Notes: generated by a model not told the origin, from the letters alone. A stretch of DNA of 64,000 nt from Telopea speciosissima (GCF_018873765.1 NC_057925.1:61268970-61332969), one strand, 5' to 3'; shown: positions 44,228-60,398, numbered from the stretch's first letter. Numbers and translations: made by a program.

Positions 44228-46898
44228 TTTCTGGATTTCGAATATTTCAACGTCTTTCTCTACAACCGCAACAAGTGCAGAAAGAACTGCAAATCGAGCG
44301 GTTTTTAAGGGCCAAAGGATGAAGGAGAGATAGACCGTCCAGAGAGCGAAGACATCGGCTATCGTGAAGTCAGCGGCATAAATTTTTGGTGGCAGAAAGG
44401 GAGTGATTGGATATCTTTTTTGTTTTTTTTTTTTTTTTTTTTGATAAATGGATATCTTTTTTGTTGCCCCTTTGTTTTTTTCATATATATTTCTGGGGCA
44501 CGAGCACGAATAGTGCCATTTAAAAAATAAGAAAGAAAGAGAGAGATGATATTTTTCTTCCCCACCAATAGACGCAATATTCTATTTGGATGGTGATTAG
44601 GAACATCCAAGTATCCAACGAACTCTTATTCTCTGATCTCCAAAGTGGAAAAGTGGGGGAATCTTCAGCATCCCATTGATGGTGAAGAACGATATTGTTC
44701 ACATGGGTGATGGGTCAGGCTATGGTAGGTATTAAGAGAGAAACAAATAAAAAATAAAAATCCATGAAAAGAATACAAAGGCAATGTTGGGATATTTTTC
44801 AAAAGTTTATGTATTAAATTCACTTACTTTGAAAATTATATAGGGGGTTTATCAAAAAAATAAAAAGGGAAGAACGTTTTCATACACGACTGTAATATAG
44901 GGGGAACGTATATATTTGGATGGTGTAAGAGAATCTTGCACATCAGCACCTTATTGACCATTGGATAAGATAAGAGGCATCTCAATCATTCGTAATCACC
45001 ACCCTACATCAACTGTGATCCACCACCAATGCATGGTTTGTCTCTCTCCCAGTCCCCAACACTCTCTACCACCTACGAAACCCCACCGTTGTCACTTTCT
45101 ATTGTAGTCGACTGTCGGTCCACATGTATTCCTTTCTTCTTGAATATCATCGGCAAAAATCAGCCACTATACGAAATCAAGACGAGAGCCTAGGCATCTA
45201 GGGTGCCAGAGTCAAAGAGGCTGTCAAGGGTTCGTTCGAAGTTAAGTTGTTTCTATTTTGTGGCTTTAGCAAAGGAGACAAAGAGAAACATTGAAGGGAG
45301 GTTATCAATGCTCTTGACACCGCAGTAGAGCGTAGGGAGAGGTAGAAATGGTTGAGGGGATTATTTAGGGATTGAGCTTATTGTGGTACTCAGGGTCTTG
45401 AGATTGGGAGCATGGTTCATAATCTTGGGATTAGATCAATCGATTCACACTGTTGCAATCAAGGTTGTGTAAAATTGAAGTTTCAATTTCAGTTTTGAGC
45501 TTGGCTTCTCGGCATTTATCTCCATGCCTGCAAATACGTATCTCGTTTACTTTGTTGTGCTTATTTTTGTTTCTTAATTAATCCATGTATTGATCTTGGG
45601 ATTAAGGTTTTAATACCAGTGGCTAGGTTGTAGAGGTGCAACATGAACGGATGTGGGGTTGTAGCGGGTAGGGCAACAAGGAGGGAGGAGATAATTAGTA
45701 TGCCTCAAAAGCTAACTGTAATTATTAACATATTCACACCATATAAACACACAAGAAATCATCTATGGAGATCAAAATATCAAATAGATATATCCAAATT
45801 GTATAAATTATAAAATTCAAAACATTCTAAGCTATTAAAAAAATTACAAATTTGATGTGAGATTTGCCCAAAGGATTTTCAATTTGTTTAGTAGTGAGAT
45901 TGACAAATCTTGCCACATGAAAAAACTAAAGGGCATGTGAAAAAGCTTTATACATTGGGCGTGCACAAATCCTTGTTCTCAATAATCATTTCAATGGTTA
46001 AAGAATAATGACTCCCCCAATTGTTTTCTTAACACTGATTTTGTAAAATAAAAGTAACGCAAAACCCACTATTTTTGTTAAAATTTGCCAACCAGTATAA
46101 TAACATTTCCAAGGATCAAGGAAGCCTCTATTAATGTTGCTTTAGAGGCTTTAGTGCTTACAATACAATATTAACAAGTGGAGGAGTGAGTTTTTTGTCT
46201 AAGAGTGCGGCTCCTACGCTAATACAAGTCAATAGGATTATAGGAGTGCGTGTAAAATTATAAACGAGATTTTTACCTTTCATTGGGGGTTGGATGGTCA
46301 TTTCGTACCATCCTATCTTCCCGAGTCCCGATCGACTTCATTTACCCTATTAAAAAAAAGGGGGAGTGTTCTCTATGTGGGATGCAGGGACCACAGCTTG
46401 TGCCAAAAACACATTGGTGGGTGAAATTTCCGCCATTCATGGCGGTGCAGCGATCATTTCCACCCTATGTGTGAGGGCGTGGCCCCTGTGTACCAAGCAG
46501 AGAACGTTTCTCCAAAAAAAAAAAAAAAAAACCTGTGAGAGATATTTATTGGGGTTGTGGTGGGCCCTTACTCTGAGCCATCTTCTTTATTCCTTAATCA
46601 TCCGACATCTCTTCTTCTGGATAAGGTTTCTCTCCAAGTGAACGAAGTCCAAGACTAAAACAAACAAATTCGTGTCTATCTCCAAGCCATTTTCACTTGC
46701 GAATTTCCAAGTCTAATAAGAAATCAAAACAAAGCTTCCCTTTTTAATTTCAACCCTGAAATCCTGCAATTTAGAGTGTTACCATTTCGAGTTTGATCGG
46801 CTCCATTAATGCTTTTCTTGTGGTTTCTCAAAGAGTACCCATCATCGGCTTAAATTACACTTAATTTCCTTTGCTTAGAAGAGACAGAGATAGAGAAA
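44228..46898. other. divergent intergenic region between the folate and thioredoxin genes
   Basis: The folate gene (minus) and thioredoxin gene (plus) point away from each other across this 2.7 kb, so both promoters lie here. AT-rich. A T-run of about 19 lies at 44422-44442. A short dispersed repeat with ATGGTCATTTCGTACC lies at about 46299 and GCGATCATTTCCACC at about 46450. No gene was recognised. Confidence 0.5.
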
Positions 46899-49915
<3,017 letters not shown>

Positions 49916-50653
49916 TGGGGGACAACATTTTTTTTACTTTCTTCTCTCTCTTTTAGCCTATCTTCTTGTCCTTACTACCTCATTCAACTAATCTGAGTAT
50001 ATACTATTTCTTTACAAGTAATTAAATGTTATCTTGTAATATTAAAAAAAAATATATGGTTAAATAAAAAAGATGTGCATAGTACATGCTAAAAAACAAA
50101 AACAAAAACAAAAACATAAACATAAACAACATTTTAAAGGCAAGACTTACTATCCGGATGCATGAGGCATGCCTTGGTTGTTGGTTGCAGCAATTCATCT
50201 ATAAGAAGAAGGTGGTTGGAAATCTTTTAGAAGGCCAACTCCCACTGCCCATTACCTGTTTGATGTGTGGCTTAAATTAAATGGTATTATCTTGCTAGCT
50301 AGTAAAGGACCGAACTACTTCTTCTCTTTTGAATTTTGGATGTCATACCAGTTCAAAAACAACACTAGAGTAGCTTATTACATCTCTCAAGCCCCAAACT
50401 GAGATTTGAATTGGAAAAGTGATTCAAGTTCAATATTTATTATAGGATTAAGTTTCTCTCCACCTCCAGAGGACGGTTCACAAACCCCTCCTAAGGTTTT
50501 AGTATGTTCCAAAATACGCTCCCTATACTCTTTTCCACCCTCTCCCGGGATCCCATTCACCGTGGGTGGAAGTAAACTCGGTCCTTAATCATAAAATGTT
50601 CTTAACTTCTAACTTCTAAGACCATCATCATTAGCCGGCTGCAGCAGGGATTC
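49916..50653. other. 3' flank of the thioredoxin gene
   Basis: Probable 3' UTR (TTAAATGTTATCTTGTAATATTAAAA near 50022, in pieces) and an AAAAAC repeat at 50090-50125. No gene was recognised. Confidence 0.45.
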
Positions 50654-50820
50654 TGATCCTCTACGGCCGGGCAGGTAGCGGCCATTGTGCTGCCTACAAC
50701 CAGACAGTGGCGAAATGACCGCCCTACCCACTGCCCGAGCACCCTGTCCGGATTGGGTCCATGCCCCTGTTTGGGTGTAGGCAACGCAATGGCCGCTACC
50801 TGGCCGGCCGTAGAGGATCC
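50654..50820. repeat. short hairpin element (hairpin family, copy 4)
   Basis: The left arm is TGATCCTCTACGGCCGGGC, AGGTAGCGGCCATTGTG, TGCCTACA. The right arm is TGTAGGCAACGCAATGGCC, GCTACCTGGCC, GGCCGTAGAGGATCC. The ends match the family, but the inner arm sequence is unlike copies 2 and 3. The core has ATGACCGCCCTACCCACTGC and CGAGCACCCTGTCCGGATTGG. Confidence 0.92.
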
Positions 50821-51659
50821 ACATTGCTGCAGCAGACGCTCTTGTTAGGCTGTTGTTGGTGGCAGTATTCTGCTTGACAAAGGCAATGATTCCCCGGCCT
50901 GGGCATCTTGGTAAGGACGGCCATGATTTGGCATATCCTAAGAGAGCGAGACTTACAGAATTAAGGGGTATTTAGGTATCAGTATGGTATCAACAGATTT
51001 GTATCAGTAGTGACAGATATTGATATTGATACGATTCAGATATGGATTGATGGTATCGATATTTTTTGGGATAAAATGCTCTAATTGGATTTAAAAAAAA
51101 AAAAAAAAAGGGGGCATATCTAATGCACGAGACTTTACCCATTGCAAGGTCATAATGTATGCAGTTTTACCCCTGCTTTGCGAAGAGAGCTCTTAAGAGA
51201 CCAAATGAGTCATTTCCAAACACAATAGAAAATATACAGTAGAAGCAAACTCTAGAATGGTTTATCTTTCAAGCAAAGAGGGTATTTTCTAGCATCCTTC
51301 TATCGAAGATGATATGATTCATTCCATTAGGTCTCCATTTCCATTCAATTTCTGTTCAGTGATTCGAAAACAATGTGGGCTGGTGCTACATATCGACTCT
51401 TCTTGTCTCCAATGGGTTTAATTGGAATCACGAGACTATTATCTGCTTTTATTAAATGCTTAGATTTGGATCTTTGTGAAAGCACCAAACCAAACAGTTT
51501 TTCAGTTCTTTGCCTCTCAACATATGTGAGACTGTGACAGACCAAGACCTCTCGACATGAAAGAATAAGACGAGCTTAAAATTTCTTGTGTCAAGTTTCA
51601 ACATGAAAGATTCAGTTTTTTTGTTTTTTTTTGTGGGGGAGGGAGGGGGAATCGTTATT
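50821..51659. other. intergenic sequence
   Basis: Contains repeated GGTATC/TATCGATA-like words (50975-51060) and an A run at 51092-51108. No gene was recognised. Confidence 0.4.
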
Positions 51660-51796
51660 CTCTCCTGTTATAGGACGGTGCTGTAACGCATCGTGCGGCA
51701 ACTGTAGAGGCCATGTGCATCATGTGGGACTCGTTGTGCCACATGACCTCTGTAGCATCACACGATATGTTACAGCACCGTGTTGTCACAAGAGAG
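51660..51796. repeat. short hairpin element with CTCTCNTGT ends
   Basis: CTCTCCTGTTATAGGACGG...CGGTGCTGTAACGCATCGTG...GAGGCCATGTG pairs with CACATGACCTCTGTAGC...CACGATATGTTACAGCACCG...GTCACAAGAGAG. It is 137 bp, with arms of about 60 bp. Confidence 0.85.
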
Positions 51797-52697
51797 GATA
51801 AAAATTCGAGGGAGGGGGGGGGGAGCGTATGCAGAAGGGAAATGGTTAAATCTGCGATTAAGGTTTTATAACATAGGGGCACATGAAATGATTGTCACAC
51901 CCTTGGAACCCCATAAATTACTAGAAGTGCGACGGTCATTTTGCGCACCCTATGTCAAGGCATAGGGTGGCATACTCCTATATGGTTTTAGTATAAATCC
52001 CAAAAAACCCTTGTGATACCCTCTCGTGTCCATCCTTCAGCCATGGTGAATTGATTCCCATTCATCGTGGCTAAAGGAAAAGTTGGCCCTCAACTCAATA
52101 AACTATTATATCTTTGTCCCTCTCAACATCCCAAACAACCCCCCGTTAAAAAATTTGAAAGTCTATACATACGTGAATGCTTTATGAACAGTTTCATGAT
52201 GACACATGTCTTTTTTTTGTTCTCTTAACTACAAGGATATTTATGGAAGCAAACCCCCATCGTGAAGCTTATCCAGCAGCTTCTTTTAACTAATTGCATT
52301 CACACCTTTTGAAAAGAGGTACTAAATTAGGTTCTCGTTTAGGTGAAGGAAGTATGATCGCCTTATTAATAGTTATGGACATAGGTCATCACGAAGACTC
52401 ATTCGTGTAGGTAGGTGATCCAGGCTCAAAAAATCAACTTCAAAAACCCATAAGATCCGGATTGACTCAAAGGAACTTACTAAATAACATGAGTGCCTGA
52501 ATGATAGAAAATTCATGAAAGAACCAGAGAAACCATATCCTCAGTTATTTACAAGCAAAGTCACAAAATAACAAATTAAAGAATAAAAGATCATATAAGA
52601 TTTTGGCTCTAAGATACAAGTATTCAAAATAATACTAAGCAAAATAGCTAATTACAGTCCTCAAATCCCAAATTGAAAATAAGATTGTTTATAATAA
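51797..52697. other. intergenic, 3' flank of the small membrane-protein gene
   Basis: Includes AAGTGCGACGGTCATTTTGCGC at about 51926 (in two words), a phrase also seen at 32.93 and 46.45 kb. No gene was recognised. Confidence 0.4.
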
Positions 52698-52991
52698 TCA
52701 TTCCCCGCAGGCCGCAACAGAAAATTCTTCCAGGGATGTTGTTGGTGGCTGAGGCTGTGATCCCCTTGACGGAGGTGATGGTTCAGCGCCGGCAGGTAAG
52801 TCGGAGAAAGCAGCCAAGAATCGGCGTACACTGAGAGAGCTAACAGGTCTGAAACTAAGGGAGCGAGAAGGGATGTTATTGGAGAAGATGGGGGATGATT
52901 TAGAGAGGATGAAGTAAACCAGCGCTTGAACAAGTGCAAACATCCCCACCTTCAGTAGTATCTCTCCCAAGCTGCTGCTTTGGATCAACAT
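52698..52991 (-). CDS. small plant-specific single-pass membrane protein, function unknown
   Basis: Intronless 97-residue frame from ATG at 52991 (MLIQSSSLGEILLKVGM). One hydrophobic segment, about residues 13-30 (LKVGMFALVQALVYFILS), is followed by a Ser/Arg-rich stretch (SRSLSFRPVSSLSVRRFLAAF), then SDLPAGAEPSPPSRG and a Pro/Gln-rich tail. The layout (short N terminus, VQALVY-IL membrane span, RSLSFRP...S-RR-LAA--D-PAG-EPSP) agrees with a family of uncharacterised small plant proteins I recognise by pattern only. A leader with a GA tract (53187-53201) lies directly upstream on the minus strand, as expected for a transcribed gene. Localisation and role are unknown. Confidence 0.7.
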   Translation of the reverse strand: MLIQSSSLGEILLKVGMFALVQALVYFILSKSSPIFSNNIPSRSLSFRPVSSLSVRRFLAAFSDLPAGAEPSPPSRGSQPQPPTTSLEEFSVAACGE

Positions 52992-53300
52992 TTCTAATTA
53001 TAAATCTACAAAAGAATAGGAATAAAACCCAGAAGATGAAAATGATGACCAACTCTAATCCAAAATTTAAAGAGGAAAATGAGTAAACCCAGAAGATGAA
53101 GATGAAGAACAATTGAAGAAGATAAATAGGGAATGGACGGATTAGATAATTAGGAGGAGCTCTTGCGTTGGTTAAATAATAAATAGAGAGAGAGAGAGAG
53201 ATGGGGAAGCAATTTTCACGTGTCATTTTGACCGGAGGCTGAAGCTCTGATTTTGATGATTGCGTCAACAAAGAGAAACAGCAGCAGCGTAGGAACTTTT
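52992..53300 (-). promoter_or_regulatory. 5' UTR/promoter of the small membrane-protein gene
   Basis: Contains a (GA)n tract at 53187-53201 and two copies of AACCCAGAAGATGAA (about 53025 and 53085). Several AGATGAA words repeat. No TATA box was assigned. Confidence 0.45.
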
Positions 53301-53717
53301 GTTTGATTCATATTTTAATCCACAAAAAACCTATTCTTCATTTTATCCGAGTAACCTACCCAAACCCACTCCCATTTTTCCCTCCTTGGATTCAAACCCG
53401 ACAATCAAAACTCTTCATCTTCCTTTGATTCAAAGTCTCAGGACTATCTTCCGAACCCTAGCTTGCTCGACTTGGATTCGGATTTTCTCCAACTACTTGG
53501 GCGTCCAACTCCTCTCCAACCACCTATCTAAAGGCTGGGAGGCTGAAGATGCGTTTTCAAATCCTCCCAACCGTTAGATGGATGGTTGGAGACTCGACCT
53601 CTCGCTGCGATGGGAAAAGACCTCCTCTCCAACCACCCATCTAATGGCGGGAAGGATTTGGACCCGCATCCCCAGGTATTGGGATGCATGTCCGAGTCCT
53701 CCTTGCCGTCCTGCGAA

Positions 53718-53870
53718 TCTTCACTATTTGTCTGGGCACTCTACTCGAACTCTTCCAAAAGTTGTGATTCAACTTCTTGCTGCGGCCTCTTCATCTTCAC
53801 TATTTGTCTGGGTACTCAACCTCTTCCAAAAGCTGCGATTCTACTTCTTGTAGCGACCTCGTACATCCAT
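53718..53870. repeat. 76-bp imperfect tandem duplication
   Basis: TCTTCACTATTTGTCTGGG begins at 53718 and 53794. Both copies continue through CTCTTCCAAAAG(T/C)TG(T/C)GATTC(A/T)ACTTCTTG(C/T)(T/A)GCG, shown as a pattern. Copy 2 is about 8 bp shorter. The surrounding small frames have no recognised product. Confidence 0.85.
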
Positions 53871-56800
53871 CGAAAAAACCTTGAAAAGCAGCATTTATAA
53901 ATACAAAATCTACAGGCTTCTTGAAGCACATTTACCAAAATACATCTGTCAGAAAAACATTGATATAAAATTTACATTGTGCATTGCCATGCCTCTGTGG
54001 GTTTGTAACAAGAGAAATCCACAGAGAAATCAGAGCCTTGAATTCCAGGAAAATCACAAAAATACAGCTTGAGATGACTAATTATATTTGGTGAAGTTAC
54101 ATAACTTGGTCCTTGTCTCCTCAATCAAATCTAAGCATTTTCCCCAGAACCATTCATCTAGATCTGCAGCTCTGCTTTCCTAGTCGTACCCTGCGCAGCA
54201 AAATATAAACAAAATTTGAGTGTAAGTCGCTTTTATAAATGAACCAACATCCAATTAAGCAGGTGATATTAAAAATTCTAAAACACCTTGAAGTGTGTTT
54301 ATGTTCTTAAGGCTTTTATTCTGTAATTTGGACCAATTAGTTCAGTACTCAGTAGTGATACCTTTGGAAAATAATAGCAGTTTTATCTGTGTATCCAATA
54401 CATTTCAAGTGGACTTTTTCCTTCCACCCTTTTATTATTTTCTCTTTCTTGTTGGTTAATCCGTCTTTGGGGATCTTATCTGGTTTCAGTGATAGACTGA
54501 GCAGTTCTAGGGAGATAGATCTCTGTAACACAGTGAGCTTTGTTTGAGTTGGATGTTATTTCTGGTTTGTTCCCTCTTTCTAGCATTTGATTTTTGATTT
54601 CCTTGCTCTAATGTTGGTAGATGTATGAGATTATTTTATTTTGGGTTTTGATCAGACTTTGATCTTCGTCTAAGATCATTGTGTATATGAGGAGGGCCTG
54701 TTTGTCTTTGCCTATTTTGAAGAAGTCAATATGTTTTAAGAGGTGGGAATTTTGGTGACTGAATCCTTTTGGCATATCTGACTCCTTTCCAAAGGAGGAG
54801 GAAGAACAATTCAAGATGTTCAAGGGGCCCCAGAGGACCTTTCAAAAGCTAGTACTTTGAAACCTGTAATAGGAGCCCAAGTTCAAAACAATGAGCTAAA
54901 CATGCCTGAAGTTTCATAAGATGTTTCCAAATCTGCTAAGCATGGCGCAGCTGAAGGGAGTCCAAACAAGAACAATAGAAAAATTGGGAGTTTTGTGAGT
55001 CTCCTGCTTGTTTTGCAGATCAATAAAGATGAAGATGAATCGCTGATTCCTGATTTTAAAACCCTGATTAAACTGTCCCTTATTAAACCCCCCCCCCTCC
55101 CAAAACCCAAAACCCAAAACCCAAAACCCAAAACAACAACAACAACAAGAAGAAGAGGGAGGGAGAGAGAGAGAAGTTGAATTTCTGGGTATTCTTAACC
55201 CAATAAAAATATTTATTATTTTCCCATAAAACGAATTAAAAAGAAAACGATAGAGAAATAGATATTGAAATTACAGGGTATTCCTCACTGTGAAATTTCT
55301 TCCTCTCCAGTACAAGTGAGGGACAAATATGTCTTTTAGGTGAAATTCGAGCCTGAAAAGATAAAAGAGTTCAGTGCATGAAAAGAAGAAGATGGGTTTC
55401 AAGCACTGTTTCAAAAATCGGAGTCAGATAGGTATTAGGTATTGGCCATAATCAATCCCAACTTCGGCAATTCTTGGTTGGAAACCCTAGAATCACTGAG
55501 TTTTCAGATCAGCGTGCCAATTCGAGGGTTTTTTTGGGATCAATGCGATCCTCATTTTGTGTTTTAAAATACAGTTCAGCGTTGGATGAGACATGCCAAA
55601 GGTGAAGGAATAAGCAAGAATAATATTCAAGCTTTAGATATGGATTCCTATTGCTGCTTCTGTATACAAAAAAAAAAGAGAGAGAGATTGACACGAGCTA
55701 GCATGTCTTCCTTTCCTGCGATTTCTCTAGAAGACTTTTAATGAATGGATCTAAAGCTGATAAACACTAATATCTGTGCTAGATACTCTCATTGATGGTT
55801 TTATGATTTGCATACCATAAGTTGGAAGTGGTGTCATGTCTTATTATTTGTTGCAACCTATATAAATAATGGCTTTGAAGGAAATTCACAAGAACTAGAG
55901 CTACGAGGAATATGCCCCGGCTGCAAGGAGCTCAAGAACAGGGGTGAGTAAACGCATGCTATAAACATAGTCTGGACGGACTGTCAAGAAATGGTAGCTT
56001 ATCTAATCCAATAAAGTGTCAAAGGACTGACATTGAGATTTAATTAATATATTGTATGATGCATCTTAGCTGATGTATTTTGAATCTGTGTGCCTTGTTA
56101 AGAAGTCTAAGGGAGAGGTGTCTACTGCTCATAAATGGACAGTTAAGGCTATAATAGATAAGCTCTCCACCTCTAAAAAAAACATGATGTTGAAGCTTTG
56201 TTATTTCTTGAAGTAATTTAGTTTCGTTGACCTTCTATTTCTTGGTATTTCAAAGAATGGAAGCAAAATTAATGTACATTCAACAGAATCAGATATCAAA
56301 GGAACGGGTTCCATCTCACAAAAATAAAAATGTAACTGGTAGAGGAGAAGAAAATAAAAAATATCTAAGTCAAGAGACTAAAGAAGAAAAAATAAAGCAC
56401 AAGAAAAACACATTACATCCAAGAAGTATGCAAGTCTTCCGATTCAGGTTACTTCTTTAACTAAGTAATTACAGTGGATTTTTCCATCCAGTTTTGGAGA
56501 TCATCAGGAATTCTTTCTTCTTTCGGGGAGGAGGACAAACACATTTTGGATATGTTGGCTTAGGTCAGAGAGTAGAACACCAGAAATATCGGAAAAAGAA
56601 TCGGGACATCAGATTACAAATTTAACAAATTAATTAATTACACAGCATAAATAGGGGAAACAATTCCCTCTAACGCCCTAGTGCAATTTCAGGCATTGGA
56701 CGGGGGTATTATGGAAACTCAGCAAACAGGGGGGTATACAGGGCATTTTAAGGGGGTGGTGCTACAATGTTTTGGATGGCGAAAACGACGCCAACGTGCA

Positions 56801-56937
56801 ATTTGGGTTTATACTGGTGTCTTGGGTAACTTAAACCCACATAAATAATACATAGAAAACTGTCTTACATTACCAGTCTATAGTTGATGAATACCAAGTA
56901 AACAACAAATTAGGTTACATTTGGATGGATTATTATC
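53871..56937. other. intergenic, no gene recognised
   Basis: Features seen: AAAACCC repeats at 55100-55125, ACA repeats to 55150, AAAAAAGAGAGAGA at 55668, and the second copy of a short dispersed repeat at 56690-56756. Frames such as 56227-56460 lack homology. Confidence 0.4.
56690..56756. repeat. dispersed short repeat, copy 2
   Basis: GGCATTGGACGGGGG...ATGGAAAC...CAGGGGGGTATACAGGGCATTTTAAG aligns loosely with 48233-48296. Confidence 0.6.
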
Positions 56938-57086
56938 CTCTCCAATTCTTAAAGCCCGACAGTGCGGCAGTGCTAGGTGAAGATGCCGACACATGGCAGC
57001 TCGAACACATGGCAGTGCTTGGATGTCCGAGCTACCAGGTGTCGGCATCTCCACCTAGCATTGCCAAGCTTTAAGGAATTAGAGAG
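56938..57086. repeat. short hairpin element with CTCTC(C/T)AATTC ends
   Basis: CTCTCCAATTCTTAAAGCCC...GGCAGTGCTAGGTGAAGATG...CCGACACATGGCAGCTCG pairs with CGAGCTACCAGGTGTCGG...CATCTCCACCTAGCATTGCC...GCTTTAAGGAATTAGAGAG. It is 149 bp. Confidence 0.9.
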
Positions 57087-57506
57087 AAAGGCACATAAAC
57101 CATCATTACTTCTCTCTTGTGGGAAAATCTTTTTGTGACCAAAATGGTCACAGCAAAGGCATACTGGTCTTTGTCATTTGACCCTTGAAGCAATCCTCTT
57201 TATTCTATCTTAGGAACAGTAAAGTAATATCAACTAACAAGGGCAGTTATTTTAGAATCAGTCTTTATTCTAACAATGGCGGTGCAGAAGATTAGTAATG
57301 AAAGTGTTCTCTCGAAGAACTGAAAAGTAGCAAGCTCATCGGGATCTTCATCAAATCATTTCAGCTATTTCTACTAGTCCAAGTTGGAAACAAAGTATAA
57401 GAACTAGACTGAAGGAGCTAGCAACAAATCCAAGCCTATCAATGAGTAACATTACCTATAACTTATAGGTTCTAATTTCTTCTTCAGATCACGACTTTAG
57501 CTGTTC

Positions 57507-58719
57507 AACTTAAGTTGTGATCGAGTGTTCAATTGTTAAACTCAATCAAGTGGAAGGAGATCCTAGACATGATGCTACATGGTGATTATTTCAATTTATC
57601 GTTTCACTTGTAAATGATTACTCACTTGTAGGTTAAGATAATTAATTTATAACTATTTAGTGATTTCGCAAACCTATCATCTACAAATTCACTCTATACA
57701 ATGTCTACATGAAAAGAAAATTTTTAACAAAATTATATAAGCATAATAGTAACCTCATGGATAATGTTCAATATGGTCAAAAATGTTTGAAATGAATAGT
57801 GAAAAAACATCTACAAAGTCTAGATCAATTTTCTCGCTCCATAAAATTAAAAACAACTATTAAATGCAAAATCTTAAATTATTAATATTTATTAAAATTT
57901 TAAAAAATAACTAAATTTTTACCAAAAACCATTTGTGTGCAAACACGTTACGACTGAAACTAACAATTTGATGAAGGTAGAGACAATTAGCCCTCTTTTA
58001 AACTGTCATAGAAACACAAACACAATTGCTATGCAGATTTATTTACCAAGAATATAAAGGAGACAGAGAGAAAAAAAAAAATTGGGTTGGAAAGTGGACA
58101 CTCCAAGTGAAAAGCTATACATAGAAGTTTTATATTGTAATAGAATTTTTTTCTCTCTCCCCCCTATATTCTCTCTAAATAAATCTGCCGAACGATTGTG
58201 TTTGTGTTTTTATGACAGTTTAAAAGATGTCTAATTATCTCTATCCTCACCAAATTGTTAGTTACATGCATAACATGTCCGCGCACAATTGTTTTTTGAT
58301 AAAAATTTAATTATCTTTTAAAATTTTAATAAATATTAATAAATTGATATTTTACATCTAACAGTAGTTTTAATTTTACGGCACGAGAAAATTGATCTAG
58401 AATTCGTAGGTGCTTTTCCACTATTCATTTCAGTCATTTTTTAGCATATTGGACGTTATACATGAGATTACCATTATGCTTATATCATTTTACTAAAAAT
58501 TCCTTTTCATATAGACATTGTATCAAGTGAATTTGTGGATGATAGGTTTGCAAAATCACTAAATAGTTATAATTAATTATCTTAATCTATTAATGAATAA
58601 ATATTCACAAGTGGAAAGACAAATTAAAAATAATCACCATGTACTGATGTAGCATCATGTCTAAGATGTCCATTCCACTTGACCGAATTTAACTACTGTA
58701 CACTTAATCACAACTTAAT
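57507..58719. repeat. 1.2-kb imperfect palindrome (foldback element or inverted duplication)
   Basis: The left arm (57507 to about 58075) and right arm (58719 back to about 58150) are reverse complements at roughly 85% by eye. Matching blocks include AAGTTGTGATC, AGACATGATGCTACAT, TAACTATTTAGTGATTT, GCAAACCTATCATC, ATATAAGCATAAT, TTTGAAATGAATAGTG-like, CAATTTGNTGA, AAACTGTCATA/AAAACACAAACACAAT and GCAGATTTATTTA. The spacer is only about 70 bp, so the whole can fold into one hairpin. No ORF. The arms have diverged, so it is not recent. Confidence 0.9.
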
Positions 58720-60398
58720 ACAAATCGAACATGTATTGGGAATGTCTTTTCACACTCATGTGAAATAATGTTTTCCTGTCATCAAAGTAAGAACATGTTA
58801 GTCCTACAGTGAGTCGGAATGAGAATTTTCAAAATCATACAAAGAGATGCAACCACGCACATTTTGAATGCAATGAATTTGAGTATTTCAAACAATGCAA
58901 TAGTGTTAAAGAGTGTGTGTGAGCGCTCAGCCATGTGAATTCAATGAAGATGGATTCCATATTGTGCAAGGTGGACTTCGTTGATGGCCTCCCTCTCTAC
59001 TTATACATGTTTCCAGCATTCTAATGCTCCCATTGATATTTTAACTTCCAGATTTCTTTTTTCACTGTGGAAATCAGCATACATGAAATTGACGTTAATA
59101 AACCATTTTCACACCTTAATTTAATTCCACCACATTTTGATTCTCTAGTCTACATTTTGTTTTCTGTTAAAACATGTGATAGCAGAAAATGTGGCAAACG
59201 AGAAATCTTGAATAGAAGAATTAAGAAAAATGACAGCAAATATTGTAATTGAGAGCGCAACGAAGATTTAGTTATCCTTCAAAACCTAATTAGAGTAGGC
59301 TGAACAGAATAAATTAAAAAAGTGATTTGTAATATGCTGTAAAGGTTTGGGAGAAAAGGCCAACATTTTGGACCTTTCAATATGCAATTTGAAGAATGAA
59401 AATCTGCAATATGAGTGTTATAGCTATTTTTAGTCACTGATGCATGGAGACCCTCCCAATAGATTTTCTAGAATGGTAAAGGTTGTACTCAAAACTCACT
59501 ACCAGCGAAAATCTGAACATGCTCAACGTTTGGTGCTTCAAAAGTTTTATTTCTTTGAAGTACAAAAAAAAATCCTACTGTAACTCACTCTATTCTGCAC
59601 TCTAGAGTCTTGTTGAGAAGAGATTACTTGATTGAGTCCAGAAATTTGCCAAAGAATGTATTAGGTTTTATTTTAATTTTCTGTACAAGATTCTCATTGT
59701 ATATTTGAATTGTGTTTTGATAAGATACTCGTAGGTTAGGGATTATGAGAGCCTACTACGGGTCACAATAATATAGATGATTGTATTTTCTGATTTAGAC
59801 ATAAATAATTGAAAGGAGGGTGAATTTGGAACATGGAAGATTATGGAGTGGTAATGTCCTCTTGTATGAGAAGGGACATTGAAAGTGTGATGTTTCTAAA
59901 AGGAGACTTTAAGTGAGACGTTTATGCCATCAAACAGTTCAGAATATAAAAGTACCACACAATGGCTGCTTGTGGCCACATCTTGAGATTGAATCCCCCC
60001 CCCCCCTCTCTTTCACCTCAATGCATGGTCTATTTTGTTAGTGGATCCATTAGGAGTTGATTTATTTCATAATTTCATTTTATGGCTGAGTCGTGGTAGA
60101 GTTAGAGTTAGGGTTTTATTTCTAAAAGTCCAACATATAATCAAGTTCTATTTTAGTTTTAGAGCTAGCATATGAGTGATTTGGAACTCAGATTGAATAT
60201 GGAATAGTTGAGTTATGGTTTGAAGCCAGTGTGACTGTGCGTGTCCCCTCCCCCCCCCCCCCCCCAACCTTCTTCAATCCCCCTGCAACTCTGGTTTTTA
60301 CCAACTTTCTCTCTTCTCCTAATCGGTCCTCCACCAATTTGGTATGAGAGCAGAAGGATCCAACTCCTTCTCTGTTAATCTCTCCCATCCCATTTTTA
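58720..60398. other. intergenic, no gene recognised
   Basis: AT-rich with poly(C) tracts at 59995-60006 and 60250-60266. The small frame at 59067-59252 has no homology. Ends at the TTA target of the PIF/Harbinger-like element. Confidence 0.4.

Noticed and set aside
53299-53577. 92-codon frame as a gene
   Set aside because: No homology; overlaps local tandem repeats and Pro/Ser-rich low-complexity sequence.
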